A program made the position numbers and the translations under genes. A stretch of DNA of 64,000 nt, taken from Chaenocephalus aceratus (taxonomy: Eukaryota > Chordata > Actinopteri > Perciformes > Channichthyidae). Positions within the stretch are counted from its first letter, which is position 1, and every line of letters starts with the position of its first letter. A model generated the notes under the pieces. That model did not search any database. It worked only from the letters and a program-made list of their open reading frames with translations, and was not told the origin of the DNA. Below, piece after piece: positions 44,931-56,734 of the stretch. The stretch spans positions 41,181,668 through 41,245,667 of the forward strand of contig CM043787.1 of assembly GCA_023974075.1 (NCBI GenBank). Reading direction: 5' to 3'.

Positions 44931-45230
44931 AAAGAAAAGTTTTAAAGATGAGAAGAAGCCTCATCTCAAATCCCAACAAAAGCCCTCTCCTTCAACGGCT
45001 GCTCAGAAAGGCCCCCGCTGCAAACAAAGAAATGGAGAACAGGATGAAGTGGACCAACGTGCTCTACAAGGCCGAAGGACTCAAAATCAAAGACAACGAG
45101 GACATGCTGAGCTCCTCGTTAAAGGAGTGGGGCGATCAAAGCGATAATATCGTGGAGAAGATGCAGAAATGGCAGGAAGAGACGGAAGAACATCAGTGAC
45201 ATCTTTTCCACAGTATTGACTCTTTTCGAC
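44885..45230 (+). pseudogene. SURF6-like gene fragment captured in the retrotransposon
   Basis: The clearest part, 45021-45170, reads KEMENRMKWTNVLYKAEG, KIKDNEDML and NIVEKMQKWQ, in the order of the SURF6 domain of the nucleolar ribosome-assembly protein surfeit 6. Just upstream LLQRLLRK and, in another frame, KKSFKDEKKPHLKSQQK fit the same protein. At least two small indels break the frame, and about ten codons are missing between the DML and WGDQ segments. Stop at 45197. It sits between BEL protease and the BEL 3' untranslated region, inside identical LTRs. A fragment only; it cannot give full SURF6. Confidence 0.8.
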
Positions 45231-45451
45231 TGACAGACTTAAATGACACTAAGGATTATCTTTAACTGAGCCAAGGTGGTGGTACCTTTTGGCCTAACTG
45301 ACTTGTGACTCGTACACAGAAAAGAAGGAAAACTACACATACATGAACTGCAACTGCATGGACTTGATTACTAAGTTATAATTGTCACATGTCTCCCATT
45401 TGAATTGTTAGTAATTATTATGTATACTATCCTAATAATTAGAGGCTGGTG
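45231..45451 (+). other. BEL/Pao 3' untranslated region
   Basis: Non-coding sequence between the SURF6-like fragment and the 3' LTR, ending aattagaggctggtg. A strong polypurine tract is not visible. Confidence 0.5.
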
Positions 45452-45778
45452 TGTAGGAGCCATGATCGCTGTTGATTGGTTGGCTTGGGTCACATGGGTA
45501 TGGGTGGCACTCATTATAATCCTGTTCACCTGTGTGAGGTGTGAGTGTGTGGAAGAGAGGGTGACACGGGGCCGTTGTACTTTTTTGTTGACCGCAAGAT
45601 TACAATTGCTTCGATTATAACAATGTATATGTCTGAGAACAGAGTTTTTTCATTAAACTATCATACTACGAAACAGAGCTTTGGATATCAGCAAGTACTT
45701 TTTTAGCGTGTCATACAACAGCAAACAGGCCCGGCCTCAGCCTCTCAGCGACTTAGTTTGTTTCCTGCTGTCGCTACA
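45452..45778 (+). repeat. 3' LTR of the BEL/Pao element
   Basis: 327 bp, no visible difference from the 5' LTR, followed by the ACAGA target duplication. Confidence 0.93.
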
Positions 45779-45783
45779 ACAGA

Positions 45784-46907
45784 TCACATTCAAGTGTGTA
45801 GTATTCTTTTCTTGAAAGAAATAGAACTTGTGTAACTTTACAGTTTCTTTTTATTCGAAAATTAGGTAACAAAGCTTGATTTCTATGCCTAACAAAAGTC
45901 CGGTTAACAGCACAGCATTTTTTTATTATTACTGTTACTTTTGTTTTCGTCCAACATTAGCGATATGTTAATGTGAAAGTTTATTATTGTTCATAAATAT
46001 CTGATTAGGGAGCTGACAAGAGAAGTGAGACAGCAAGAGTGTGTCCTGGTTAGAGCCATCTGCTTCACAACAGGAGGAGGATGTATCTGTCTGGGAAATA
46101 CCTACTGATGGGCAACACCTGGAGGGAGATGCGTGATTTAGTTTGAGAAGACTTGTCATCATCTCTTCAGTTATAAAAGGAAGCACTCCTGTATAACATG
46201 GAGAAAATGAAATCACAGTTGGAGGAAAATTGTTAATGTAAGCCTTGTTTCTTTGTTCCACCAATGCTAGTAGTTTGATAAGTTATTCATTTATATGAAG
46301 TGTTTAGTATTGCTGATTGATATAGCCTAAGGGATAATTTGTCAGCTGATAATTGAGCAGCCCATCTGTTTCCAGAGAACAACTGACAATCGATCCTGAC
46401 CCAGAGTCGATTTAAAACAGATTATAAGAGACGGTGTAGCTTTTGTTTTGGGTGCCTCATTAAAATATTTGACCCATACAGCTTTTTTACCTGCCACTTA
46501 TATCCATTACAAATAAGTATTTTGTGACATAGTTCCATTCTTATTTTCATACTTACATTTCTATGCCAGAATGACTTGACTTGCTAGTCATGTCTGAAAG
46601 ATTTGAAAATTGCCCTCTCAAAACTTGAGGCTTTACTTGGACTTTTTAAAAACACCACTGACCTCATGCTGACAAACCCTCGCTCTCATACTCTGTTACA
46701 AATCCAACTGAACCAAATCTCCTAGACCTGAGGAGTTATCCGAATTACCTGAATGACTGCATGTTTTACATGTTTTCCGAAAGGCAAGTTTTCCCTGGAT
46801 GATCCTTTGTTTATGCCTAAAGGATGCATATTTAAATGCACGTCCCCGAAAAAGCACATTTAAATATATACCCCACTACCTGTAAGATGACTGAGTTCAT
46901 TATAAAG
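45784..46907. other. Unassigned interval
   Basis: One minus-strand frame of 98 codons (46264-45968) has a Ser/Cys-rich segment but no recognised domain. No repeats stand out. Confidence 0.45.
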
Positions 46908-48129
46908 CAGGGCTCGACATTATAAATGGCCCGCTGGCCCGGAAGCACTATTTAGACACCCCGGGCCAGCAGTACTTTCCACTTTCCACTCGGGCCACTA
47001 AAAATATTGCTTTAAAAATTTTTTCCTGTGGTATTGGTATTTTAACTAGCAATTTAGTTAAATTGTTTCGTTTATCAACGCTACAACATAGCGTTCCGTG
47101 AGTCGGTTGTCGTTGTTGGGTGAAAAGCAAACAGCTGTTTGCTGCGGAGCACAGCGCTCCTTCACTACAGACTATCGCGCCACCTAACCATTCGCCAAAA
47201 TGTTTTTAATACCAGTGGTAACCGGCCAAGCGCCGGGCAAAAAACAATCTTCAAATAAAAGAAAGTCACCGGAGGAGTTAAAGGAGAGTAGCCTACAGGG
47301 AGCATGAGAAGAAGAGGGAGAGAAAGTTTCAGCCAGCTTGATCGATGGAGTTGGCTTCTAGTGGTGCAGTGACGCATCCTAAAACCCTTTTATAATCTAT
47401 CGATTAGATTTATGATTAGAAAATTATAAAAGTAGGGTAGACATGTGGAGATTATCCGGCTGAACAAAACGTGCATTTATCAAACAGGTTTGTTTTCCAC
47501 AGACCTTATTTCCAGCTATTTACCAAAACCCTGTCGAGAAATCCCATTGCTTTTTGTCGAGGGAACCAGCAGCTTACTTCCTGGTTTTAGGACGCGTCAC
47601 TGGCTGCACCTCTCAATATGATGGCAATATAAACAAGGTCTTCTGTCGCCTCTGTACATCAATGCCGACCTATGCTGACAAGTAAGTGAAGAGTAGACAA
47701 TATAAAGGTATTGGCGAAATGTCCCAGCAGTTTAGGATAATGAAGGTTCTAATCAAATCAATTACATAGCCATTACATGTCTAACTCTTAATGACAGGAA
47801 GGCAGAAAGTGCATTATACAAATAATAATACTCATAATAGCAGACATTTTTTAACAATGACCACAATATCATTATTTTAATAAACCAAATATGAACAATT
47901 GAGGAAAATGAGGAATAACTGATGATTCAAATGTTGTAGTACAAGTAGTAATGTAGTTGGTGCATAAATTAGGCTACTATTGCAACAAACGTGTTAATTT
48001 TCTTCATTATTAGTCGATTTTTTTTTGGTGGACGAATGCTCCGGGCCAGTGGTTACAATGGTGGGGCCAGTGGAATTGTAGACATTTACCCTTAATGGTG
48101 TAGACATTTACCCTTAATGTCTACCCCTG
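46908..48129 (+). mobile_element. hAT-like element, internally deleted, TAAAG duplication
   Basis: Ends CAGGGCTCGACATTA and (reverse complement) CAGGGGTAGACATTA; TAAAG flanks both sides (46903-46907, 48130-48134). A first-exon remnant at about 47201-47365 reads KKQSSNKRKSPEELKE and, after a shift, EHEKKRERKFQPA with a stop where Trp is expected. This is the start of KIAA1586/ZNF862-like hAT proteins. The catalytic part is gone. The gggccag(c/t) motif recurs near both ends. Confidence 0.74.
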
Positions 48130-48134
48130 TAAAG

Positions 48135-48614
48135 TAACATTAATCTGCAATGAATTAGTTTTCTAAATAAATTCTTCAACTTCTTATAATGACTACTTCA
48201 TATTCAACAATCAGTAGTCAGTGTACTTTTCCAAAATAAAGGGCTATTACTGTAAATGGTGACTTAAAAAACAAAGTATAGCTAATGTGTTCTTGTTTTC
48301 CAAATCTCAAGACACCAAATCAAAAGCAGATGTTATTTCTTTTTATAGTACTGGTACACTTATGATAATGTTCAACAAGACAATCTTTATTATAATTAAG
48401 AGTGGAATTAAATTCCCTAGCCATGATCTATGAATAATACTTTTGTATAACAACAAAATAATGCAGGATCCTCATAATTTATTAGCATGTATTGTGCTTT
48501 AAAGCTGTACTTAAAAGCTCAAAACATAACTTTATCCTCATATCAATAATTTGACTTATTTGTACTCGGGTTAAGCCTCAGAGTGGCAAAAACTAAAATG
48601 TTTCTCTGCTCTGA
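48135..48614. other. AT-rich, nothing recognised
   Basis: No coding or repeat structure seen. Confidence 0.5.
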
Positions 48615-49047
48615 AGGGGCCCTGTTATGGTCAATTGCAGGTGTCATAATTGCATTGTGTGCCTCTACTGGGACACGTCTCCATGATTTAATGTTAAAAA
48701 AACTCTTTATTTTGCTCATACTGCCTGTGCAGCAGCACCTCTTTTCACCCTCTGTCTGAAACCAGAGACCAGTCTGCTCTGATTGGTTAGCTGGCCAGCT
48801 CTGTTGTGATTGGTCAACCGCTTTGAGACGTCCCGCCCCTTAGCCAAACATGTACAATGTGTTGGAGCGCTAGTGTGAGTGTTACATATTGATGTCCCTA
48901 TGTCGCAAAAGTAAACATAGGAGTCTAATTGTGTGGGAGAGAATCTCCCTCTGGAGGGAACTTTGGGATTTTGGCATTTGACCGTTGACATGCACAAAAA
49001 CCATATAACAGGAAAGGGAAACCCCCAAAAGGTATAATAGGGCCTCT
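48615..49047. mobile_element. TTAA-type MITE, 433 bp
   Basis: The right end (reverse complement AGAGGCCCTATTATACC) is followed by TTAA at 49048-49051. The left end AGGGGCCCTGTTATGG matches with changes, and its flank is degenerate. The 142-codon minus frame across it is a repeat shadow. Confidence 0.65.
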
Positions 49048-49051
49048 TTAA

Positions 49052-50016
49052 GACTTTTCGTGTCATTGACATTTCAGAATTTATTTTCAACTTGTGTTTC
49101 CTGCTCATAGGCAAACATGATACGTTTTTGTACATGCAATACAAAGACAGCAGTGAGTTACCATTAACAAAGCTGCAATCTGAGAGAGCAGGATATGGCT
49201 GAAATGTTAGCCGTTATTAATATTCTGCAGGAGTGTTTCTGCGTCTCGAGGAGGCCACACTCTCTCTCCCTCTCACCAACTGTCTGTTCTCTTAATTGGA
49301 GCTGGGAGTCTAGGACCACTCCTCTGACCGCCACACACACCCATGGGAGGCATGTAGGTACAGCAGCCAATACAACTGTGTGCGCGTGTGTGATGTAGCT
49401 GTCGAGTGGTAAAAGAGCTATAAAGGAAGAAAACGAGAATAATAAAAGGCATACTCTGCAAGAAAGCTTTGCTGAGATTGCTTAGGACCTACTTTCAAAG
49501 ATTACTATGTTGTAACTTTTAATACACAAACAATGATAAATGTTTCCCCAATGTCAGCAATTTCATTTACACATACTAGACATTACATTACCATTTTTAA
49601 GCAATACATATGAATCTCTGCGTGTTTATTGTTTTAACATGTTAAAATAAAGAGGATATTCTTTGAATTGCAATAATCATCCAGACTGGATGATTTAAAT
49701 CACAACATGATTACATTGACGCACTCAAATGATTATGTTCGACAACAACAACTTGTTACTTGGATTATTAAGTTAGAAGATGCTTCTCATTAAACTAAAC
49801 ACAGCTCGGCATCACTGCTATAAGAATATTACAATGAGAGCAAATGCTAAATAAAACAACCCATGGTATAACAAGAGAATATTTGATTATCCACTGTATA
49901 AAATGTCATTTTAACCAGCACATTTCAAAATCCTATTATGCCAAGCAGCTAAAAACATGACTTTGTAAATTTGGTTGTGAGCACGGAGACTTCAAAAGGG
50001 TGAGGGATGTGAAGGT
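49052..50016. other. Non-coding, nothing recognised
   Basis: Short open frames only (at most 68 codons), with no domain. Confidence 0.5.
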
Positions 50017-51017
50017 CAGCGACGTACAGTCAGGGGAGGCAGAGCAGAAAAAACTAAATAGTAATAATAAGAAAATGTCTCCACTGATCTGTGTTGTAAA
50101 TGTGATTTATGTATGATTCCAATCGCTTTTTATAGTCAAAATCAGCAAATTTGCCGAGCTCCGCTACAACTACGTGTAGCGATGAGAAGTGAGGCAGGGA
50201 TGAGCTCTGCCACTCGTAAGCCCACACTGGCTGGAGCGCGGGCACTAATTTAACGCAGGCGCTTATTTTGTGAGCGCACTCAAGCCAGTTACTGTGGGGT
50301 AAGGTGAGGCACAGATGAGATCTGCCTCACCTCAGAATGCGTCACCCCACAGAAACTGGCTGGAAAGCAGGCCCTAAGCGCATGCCTGTACCATCTCACT
50401 GTATGTCACCAATGTAATGTTTGTAGATCCCTTTATTACATTTATCCTCGCCATCCATAGTCTCTAAATAACTTATTTCACGTATGATATTTAGGCTCGC
50501 TGGTCTCATCCGTCTCATCATACAACGGCAATGAAAAAAGCACCAGGGGAGGCAGCCTTAACCTCTGCCGCACTGAAGGGGGCGCAAGTGAGCCCACAGG
50601 TTCTTGTTGCTAATGTTATTCTACGCAGAGACGGTAGACGACGTTCTTATTATACATCCATGCGGTAGACGCAAACAACACACTAGACTTTTGAAACTAG
50701 AGGAAGATAAGGAGGACTTTTATAAAAAAGTAATAGAGATTGATTGACGACCAGAAGGATAGCATGGACTTCATCTTCAAGTCAAGGTAAGACCCCAATT
50801 GTAATGAAAATGGGATCTTACTAAGAAAGAACAATCCAATATTTAGATTTTGGGTATCCTTTTGTTGAACGTCTGTTTCAAATTAATCGAAGCATCAGAC
50901 TAAAAAAGCTTTTGAAAATAACCGTATATTTCGATTAAGGTAAAAATATAATATTTGTAAATCTGACTCTGAAAGAGTCAGTGCCTCACCAGCCATGAAC
51001 CTCACCGCACGTCACTG
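50017..51017. mobile_element. hAT MITE, 1,001 bp, 8-bp duplication
   Basis: Ends CAGCGACGTACAGTCAGGGG and (reverse complement) CAGTGACGTGCGGTGAGG. Flanking octamers gtgaaggt (50009-50016) and gtgaaggg (51018-51025) agree at seven of eight positions. An internal long imperfect hairpin is at 50259-50390. Confidence 0.8.
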
Positions 51018-51379
51018 GTGAAGGGTGTTAATCTGCTGAAGTCACTTGTGATTATGACACATTCTATGCTATTCGCATGGCTGTTCGTTCGTGTTTTTCA
51101 CTTCCTATCGTGTTGCATGATGTCAGAAAAGTTGTGTGAAGGTGGTCTGGGCGACTGACGTAGTGGTTCATGTGTTTTTTTGTTTGCCCTGATGGACAAT
51201 TTAGTGGAGTTTTTTTAAGTTTTGCATTAGATTTGTTTTAATATTTTAGTTATTTAGTGTGTCCCTGGAATATAAATATTATTTTGCATTTGCTCTTCAA
51301 TGAACAAGGGATGCACATGAAACTGGTCACATTTTCAGAATAAGAGCGTTCTGACTGAGTAGAGCGTACCTTAAAGAAG

Positions 51380-51830
51380 GTGGTAAATGTGTGTATTATA
51401 GTCAATGGCTGGGGTAATTGCAAACCACGCCCCATAAACTCCGAAAAGTTTTGTGAAGCCGCCATTTTATTTGCTCTTATTAGCATTAGCCCAGCGCACC
51501 AACGGAGAGAGACTAACTTATGGCAACACAAAATAAAACGTGGGAACGGTGGAGTGATGAGGAGGTGTCGGTGCTTCTGGCGATTTACCCGGGTCTTCGG
51601 GTGGCGATTTACTACCACCCGAGTATATGCCGTGAAGTTGTTTGCGCCCTGCCAGTAAACCCAAAGCAGAAGAAGAAGTGACGTCAGCGGCTTCATTTGC
51701 GTAATCCTCCCTTTTGGACTTATTCCGGTGAGAATGCGATCTACTAGGACAGTTCTGGGACTAAAGAGTTCGGCGGGACTAAGTACTGGGGACTAAGTAC
51801 GGCAAAGTACTTGGTGTGAAAGCGGCTAAT
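51380..51830 (+). mobile_element. Harbinger-like fragment with Myb/SANT-type start
   Basis: From 51519 the plus strand reads MATQNKTWERWSDEEVSVLL, which resembles the Myb/SANT-like DNA-binding protein of Harbinger elements, then loses homology. The right end has ggtgtgaaagcggcta at 51815, a common fish Harbinger-type terminus. The left end is not found. Confidence 0.45.
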
Positions 51831-51839
51831 GTGACTGTC

Positions 51840-52587
51840 CATGGTGCACCGTGCTTTTCTCCCAATGCATGCTGGGATAAGTATGAACCTGAGCTGGATA
51901 AACAGGTTAAATATATGGTCGGATGGATGATATGCAGTGAGTACAAATCCTTTACAAGTTGGAATCCAAGGTAAAGATGCATGCAGATTATCGATTCAGT
52001 TGGGGACAGTTATTGAATAGTATCACCAGGCCCTTTCTTTTTAAAAGTATTTTCCCATTTTTCATGTTAAATGTATTGATTATTTGGAGTGCATTTTTGT
52101 GTGTACAATTTTCCCTGATGACTTAATATTAATATTTCAATTGAACAAGCAAGCCCCATTAGAGAAATATTAATTTACTGATGTATATGCTGTTCAGAAC
52201 TAATCATTTCTACATTGATTAAATGCAAGTAATGGGTGCATTAGGCTGTGCTGAACACACACTGGATTAAATCAGGCTAAACGTATGGTTGATGGTCTGT
52301 CAATGATCTGAGTGTTCGATGGCAGTACGTATATTAACTCTGTTTATACTTCTTTGTACTGTGATCGCATTTGAATCATCCACATTGAGGATTTCCCCTG
52401 ACTCTCTGTCTCTGTCAGTCAGCTTTTCCCTCGAGGAATGAGTTGTGTTTTGTCTCTGTCGCCCATCTAGCATCCCCTGTCTGTCATCTCTCGCTTTCTC
52501 TCTCTCTTTGTCTACTTATACAACACCACTTCAGCTCCAATTAAAATTGAGCTACATCTCAAGCATGAAGTAAACAAACTGTTTATG

Positions 52588-52622
<35 letters not shown>

Positions 52623-53553
52623 AGTGTGCACAAAATGTTGAATATAGATTAAAATTTGGAATAATTTAATTGTCAGTGTTGCTTATTCAAAGAAATGTCT
52701 TCAATAGACAGAAGTGTTGTAAGACATTTGAGATATAATCTCTAAGTTTGCTTTTACAAATACCTAGAACCAAAAGACTGCAGAAGTGAAATCACACTCA
52801 ACGTTTGTTGTCCAAACCTTACACAGGAATATGTCTTTTGGTTTTTTAGATGCAAACTCTTTGCTGCAATGCAATGTGAAGTAAGGGTACGGTTAGTGCT
52901 TTTCATTTTAGCAGAGCTGGCCTCTGGCAACTGAAAGTGTGACTGCCTGCAAATCTATTTCACACATCAGTTTTTCATAGCGTAAAACAAACACTTACAT
53001 TTCACACATTCAAGAGTTTGACAGATTTATCAGTTTGATAATATACTCAGGTCCTAAAGCCTAATGTACAGGAGTAGCCCTGAGTTCTGCTTGATTTTAG
53101 GGTTGCTTAAGACTGACCGAGCAAAAACTGAACAAACATGTCGGTGTACGGTGGAGCATTCTGCATGTGCATTTGTTCCAAAGTTTATCCGCCTTGCCTG
53201 CAAATTCATTTGATAGTGAGCTGGAAGCATGCAGGACTGCCAGGATGAAGGTGATGTGGGCTCTTTTCCTGGGTCAAGTGAGGAGCCTAGCGACAAGGTT
53301 CGGAAAGAGTTGTAGGAAGGAAATGATGATCAGATTTTACCAGAGTAGAAGGAATTGTGGAGGTCAAAATGTATAGATGTACTGTAAAGGGATGGATGAC
53401 TATTTCCAGGGAAGTCCAGCAAAGCCAAGGACACATTTGAACTTCATTAAGTCAAGACAGGCTCCATTCATTTGGCTGCGCTCATCTGAGTATTGTTTTT
53501 GATTGGTTTTCTTGTTTTAATTTACACAGAGATTTGTTGCATATAGTGTAAAG
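51840..53553. other. Unassigned, with (GT)n at 52590-52619
   Basis: A CT-rich tract at about 52390-52520 and a GT microsatellite. No genes seen. Confidence 0.5.
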
Positions 53554-53805
53554 CAGAGGTGCCCAGTACGTCGATCGTACGCGGTCGCCCGCGGGGGCAA
53601 TGCTGGTAGACCGTGAGTCATTCATTAAAATAAAAAAAATCAAGCTCCGTTAAAATAGACAAAACAGGTTTTGATCCTTCCTCCCTTGGCCTCCCTGCCA
53701 CTTAATTCAGGAGTTTACTTGATTGACAGAAAAAGCGACCTATCGCTTTCCAGTCTGTTAACCCAGAATGCAAAGCGATATAACATCAGTCAAGTGATGG
53801 GAATT

Positions 53806-53859
53806 CCGGCTCTTCTTGGTGAGCCGGATCATTTGGCTCGGCTCACCAAGAAGAGCCGG
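53806..53859. repeat. Perfect hairpin, 20-bp arms, 14-nt spacer
   Basis: ccggctcttcttggtgagcc at 53806-53825 pairs exactly with the arm at 53840-53859. Confidence 0.9.
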
Positions 53860-54176
53860 CTCTTTCGGCTCCCAAACGGCTCTTCAGTTTACCACATATT
53901 ATACACCTTTTTATAATTAAATCAAATGTAGCCCTGTTTTGACTAATGATTGATATGTGTACACATATATCACTTACATTATTCAATACATCCTTTGTAC
54001 TGAAGTATTCAAAAGTAAAAATGACATGTTTAATATAAATGATTTGCTGTGGCCAATTGTTTTTATTGCATTTACAGACCCGTGTAACTCTCTGATACCA
54101 CCCAATGAATGCATTGACTTGCTTGTAGAACCACGCTACACAAAACAGATAGCAACACCTATAAAAACTATTTTAA

Positions 54177-54560
54177 AAAAGGGGCTACTGTATCGACCTA
54201 TATAAAGTATATAAATATATATATTTTCAAAATACCAAAAAGATCCTGCATTTTAGCCATGCCTCATTTCGCTCCATTTGCTCTTTCCAGCGCTGTTTTT
54301 GCAGGGGGCTGATTCTGTGAGCTGCAGCTGACCACGCCCCCCTGCAGGAGAGGGGAGCGTGCTCTGAGATCAGCTCCTAGGCTGCAGCGGGGAGAAGAGG
54401 GGGACAAAAAGAGATCTCCGTCCTCCGTGTTTTATTCTTATAGAAGTAAGAAGAGAAGTAATGGGGCAGAAACCCTCCTTTTTACGCAGCGGTCCAGACA
54501 TAGATAGACATCAAACGGCGACACATATTCAGTTGGCAGTTACTTTGGCATTAGGGCAGG
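54177..54560 (+). mobile_element. Fragment of Kolobok-like element, ballast side
   Basis: Follows TTAA at 54173-54176. Resembles the left end of 31037-33811 (ttttcaaaataccaaa, ccatgcctcatttcgct, ctgaccacgcccccctgcag). It is the promoter side of the ballast gene without the gene. Confidence 0.62.
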
Positions 54561-55439
54561 GATATCTAGATACTTTCCAAGGTTTGACATAATGAATTGT
54601 GCTACTTTGTGCACATTGTGCAAGCAACGATGTTTTCAAATCTGTAATCAAAAAGCTCCTCAAAAACACTATCGAAGCAGTTCCTGCCATTGTTACGTTA
54701 GTTCAAACAGTAACAACGGACTACTTTTCTTAGCGGATGTGTCAATTTAAATCAATACATAAAACTATTTTTTAAATCAGTAAAATCATTTTCTAAATCC
54801 ATAAAAGCATTTCAATTAATATTGGGAGTCATGTCGTTACTTTGTTGAGAATGTGGCCATGTGTAATAAGCGGGATAATGTGCACATTGCAGATGGCAAA
54901 ATGTGCCTTCATGCCGATCTAGATCCCTCCGCAAAAAAAACAAAAAAACGGCTCGTTCGCGGGCGAGAGCCGGCTCCCGTCGTTCACTTAAAAAGATCCG
55001 GCTCTTAGAGAGAGAGAGAGAGAAAACATGCCTATATATCATTATAACTTTGAGAGACTGTTCATAGGACCCATTTGAGTCTGGTGTCTAAGTTGAGTGT
55101 TTTACTCGTTTATTGTATTCCTTGTACTTATATTTGTGTTTTATGTTTAAGATTTCAGGACATGGAGAGTGGTTTCTTAGCCTGCTTGTTATGTGTTTCT
55201 TAACAGAGAGAGAGAGAAATAGAGAGAGGTTAACATGCCATTTTAGTTTTATGTATTCATGTATTTGTTTCTGTTCAAGAACCCAAATAGAGTTGTTGTA
55301 GTTATCCCATGTATACATAAAACGTGTTATTCAGCCCCTTGCAATTTGGGATTTTATTTTTGGTTGGTAGACCTCGGTGAGCTGGTCATTTCAAAAGTAG
55401 CCCACCGGCCCAAAAAGTGTGGGCACCCCTGGTGTAAAG

Positions 55440-56734
55440 CATGCGTTAGAAAAGTAATCAAATGTAACAGGCTCAGATGCATATACAGTCTATGCTCAGA
55501 TGACATTACTTTTATAGTCATTAAAATAGGGTATTTAGTCAACTGTAACCTATTACATTTAAACAAACCTTACCAACACTGTTGATAAGGCATCTTTAGC
55601 ATTGACAAAGTTGGTGGTACATCTAGTGATGCTGCAGTCTCCATCCAGTTAGGACTAATAAACTGCTGACTTGGTGTTTTAGGTCCCAGGATTAAGCACT
55701 CAGAGGGGCAGCTCAGAGGTTATACAGGGTATCACACAGTTACATTGGATCATACTAATAGCTGAGGCAGGGCTTTTTGTGATCAGCAGAAATCTCCTTG
55801 GTGCTGGTCACAGCTCCAGAGTGTCAGCCTGTCCGGCACCTCCGGACAGCTCCTCTGACATCCTCCGTGTTGTCTTGTATTTTTTTCTATAACAGGCAAC
55901 ATGAGTTTAGTTTGAGTCATTTGATGAAAATGTATATGAGTTTAAGCAAAAATGTAGTCTTCGAGTTATAGTCCCTTTCTCTGTCTCTTGCGTTGTCATT
56001 TAGTTTGTATTTATAGACGAAGAAGAATTGAATATATATGGAACATATGTTGTCATAGATCAAGTTTTAGTCTCATTTTTGTAATGAAAAATTGTTGTTT
56101 ACAGTAACACTGTCTTCAGGGTCCAGTCTATTTGGTTGCTACATTATATCAAACTCTTCTCAGCCTCTCAGCCCAAGGCTGCTTCATTGTTTGGAAAGAC
56201 CACCCACACCACAAACCCCCCCACACACTATTTTTTCAGCACAGGAGAATGTGCCTCCATCATCCCTAACTATCCATCCTTACTGCTCACAACACACATC
56301 AGGGTGGGTGCCTGAAGCTTGTTAATGGCAGAGAGGAAAAAATAAGTCAAAATAAGGGCAGATCAAGTAATGAGATATAGAAAGTTTGCTTTTGGTGATT
56401 AATTTTGTTCTTTTAGGTAAAACAGAGGAGACAGTTTTTTGATAAAACACTCACACATACACGATTCCCCATGACAAAGGGAAATATTGGACTTCCAGAG
56501 AAAACTGCTTTGTGTTATATAATATTCACCTGCTTATATTCCTGCATCAGCTTTCTCAACTGTGCATAATTACCTTTTTGACTACAAAACACATTTGCAT
56601 ATAAGCAAGTAAAAAATCTGTATGATTTTGCAGTATAGGATCTTGTTGGGCTGTTTGCTGTATAGTCAAGCATAATGAAACACGATGCCCCTTGTATCCT
56701 CAGACATTTGGCAAGCAGGGTTGTTGGCACAGAT
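55440..56734. other. Non-coding, nothing recognised
   Basis: Short open frames only; no structure found. Confidence 0.5.

Larger units (their letters stand above)
41396..45778 (+). mobile_element. BEL/Pao LTR retrotransposon, 4,383 bp, with SURF6-like insert
   Basis: LTRs at 41396-41722 and 45452-45778 are each 327 bp and show no difference by eye. Both begin TGTAGGAGCC and end GTCGCTACA. The 5-bp ACAGA duplication flanks the element (41391-41395, 45779-45783). Inside are gag (two frames) and an aspartic protease. Reverse transcriptase, RNase H and integrase are absent; a SURF6-like segment occupies the position where pol should continue. The length is about half of a usual BEL element. Recently inserted, but dependent on another element for its enzymes. 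Confidence 0.92.
53796..55012. mobile_element. Inner hAT-like element with ccggctctt ends
   Basis: The left side has gggaattccggctctt and a perfect hairpin. The right side has ggctcgttcgcgggcgagag and agatccggctcttag. These are typical paired termini of a fish hAT-like repeat. Exact ends are uncertain. Confidence 0.5.
53554..55431. mobile_element. hAT element, 1,878 bp, perfect 8-bp duplication
   Basis: Left CAGAGGTGCCCAG and right (reverse complement) CAGGGGTGCCCAC ends are flanked by identical GTGTAAAG at 53546-53553 and 55432-55439. No transposase. It hosts an inner ggctc-rich element and a Kolobok-like fragment. Confidence 0.85.

Noticed and set aside
45968..46264. 98-codon minus-strand frame, Ser/Cys-rich
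   Set aside because: No recognised domain, splice sites or neighbours; could be chance.
48716..49144. 142-codon minus-strand frame
   Set aside because: Spans a MITE and crosses its end; a recurring shadow frame of the repeat.
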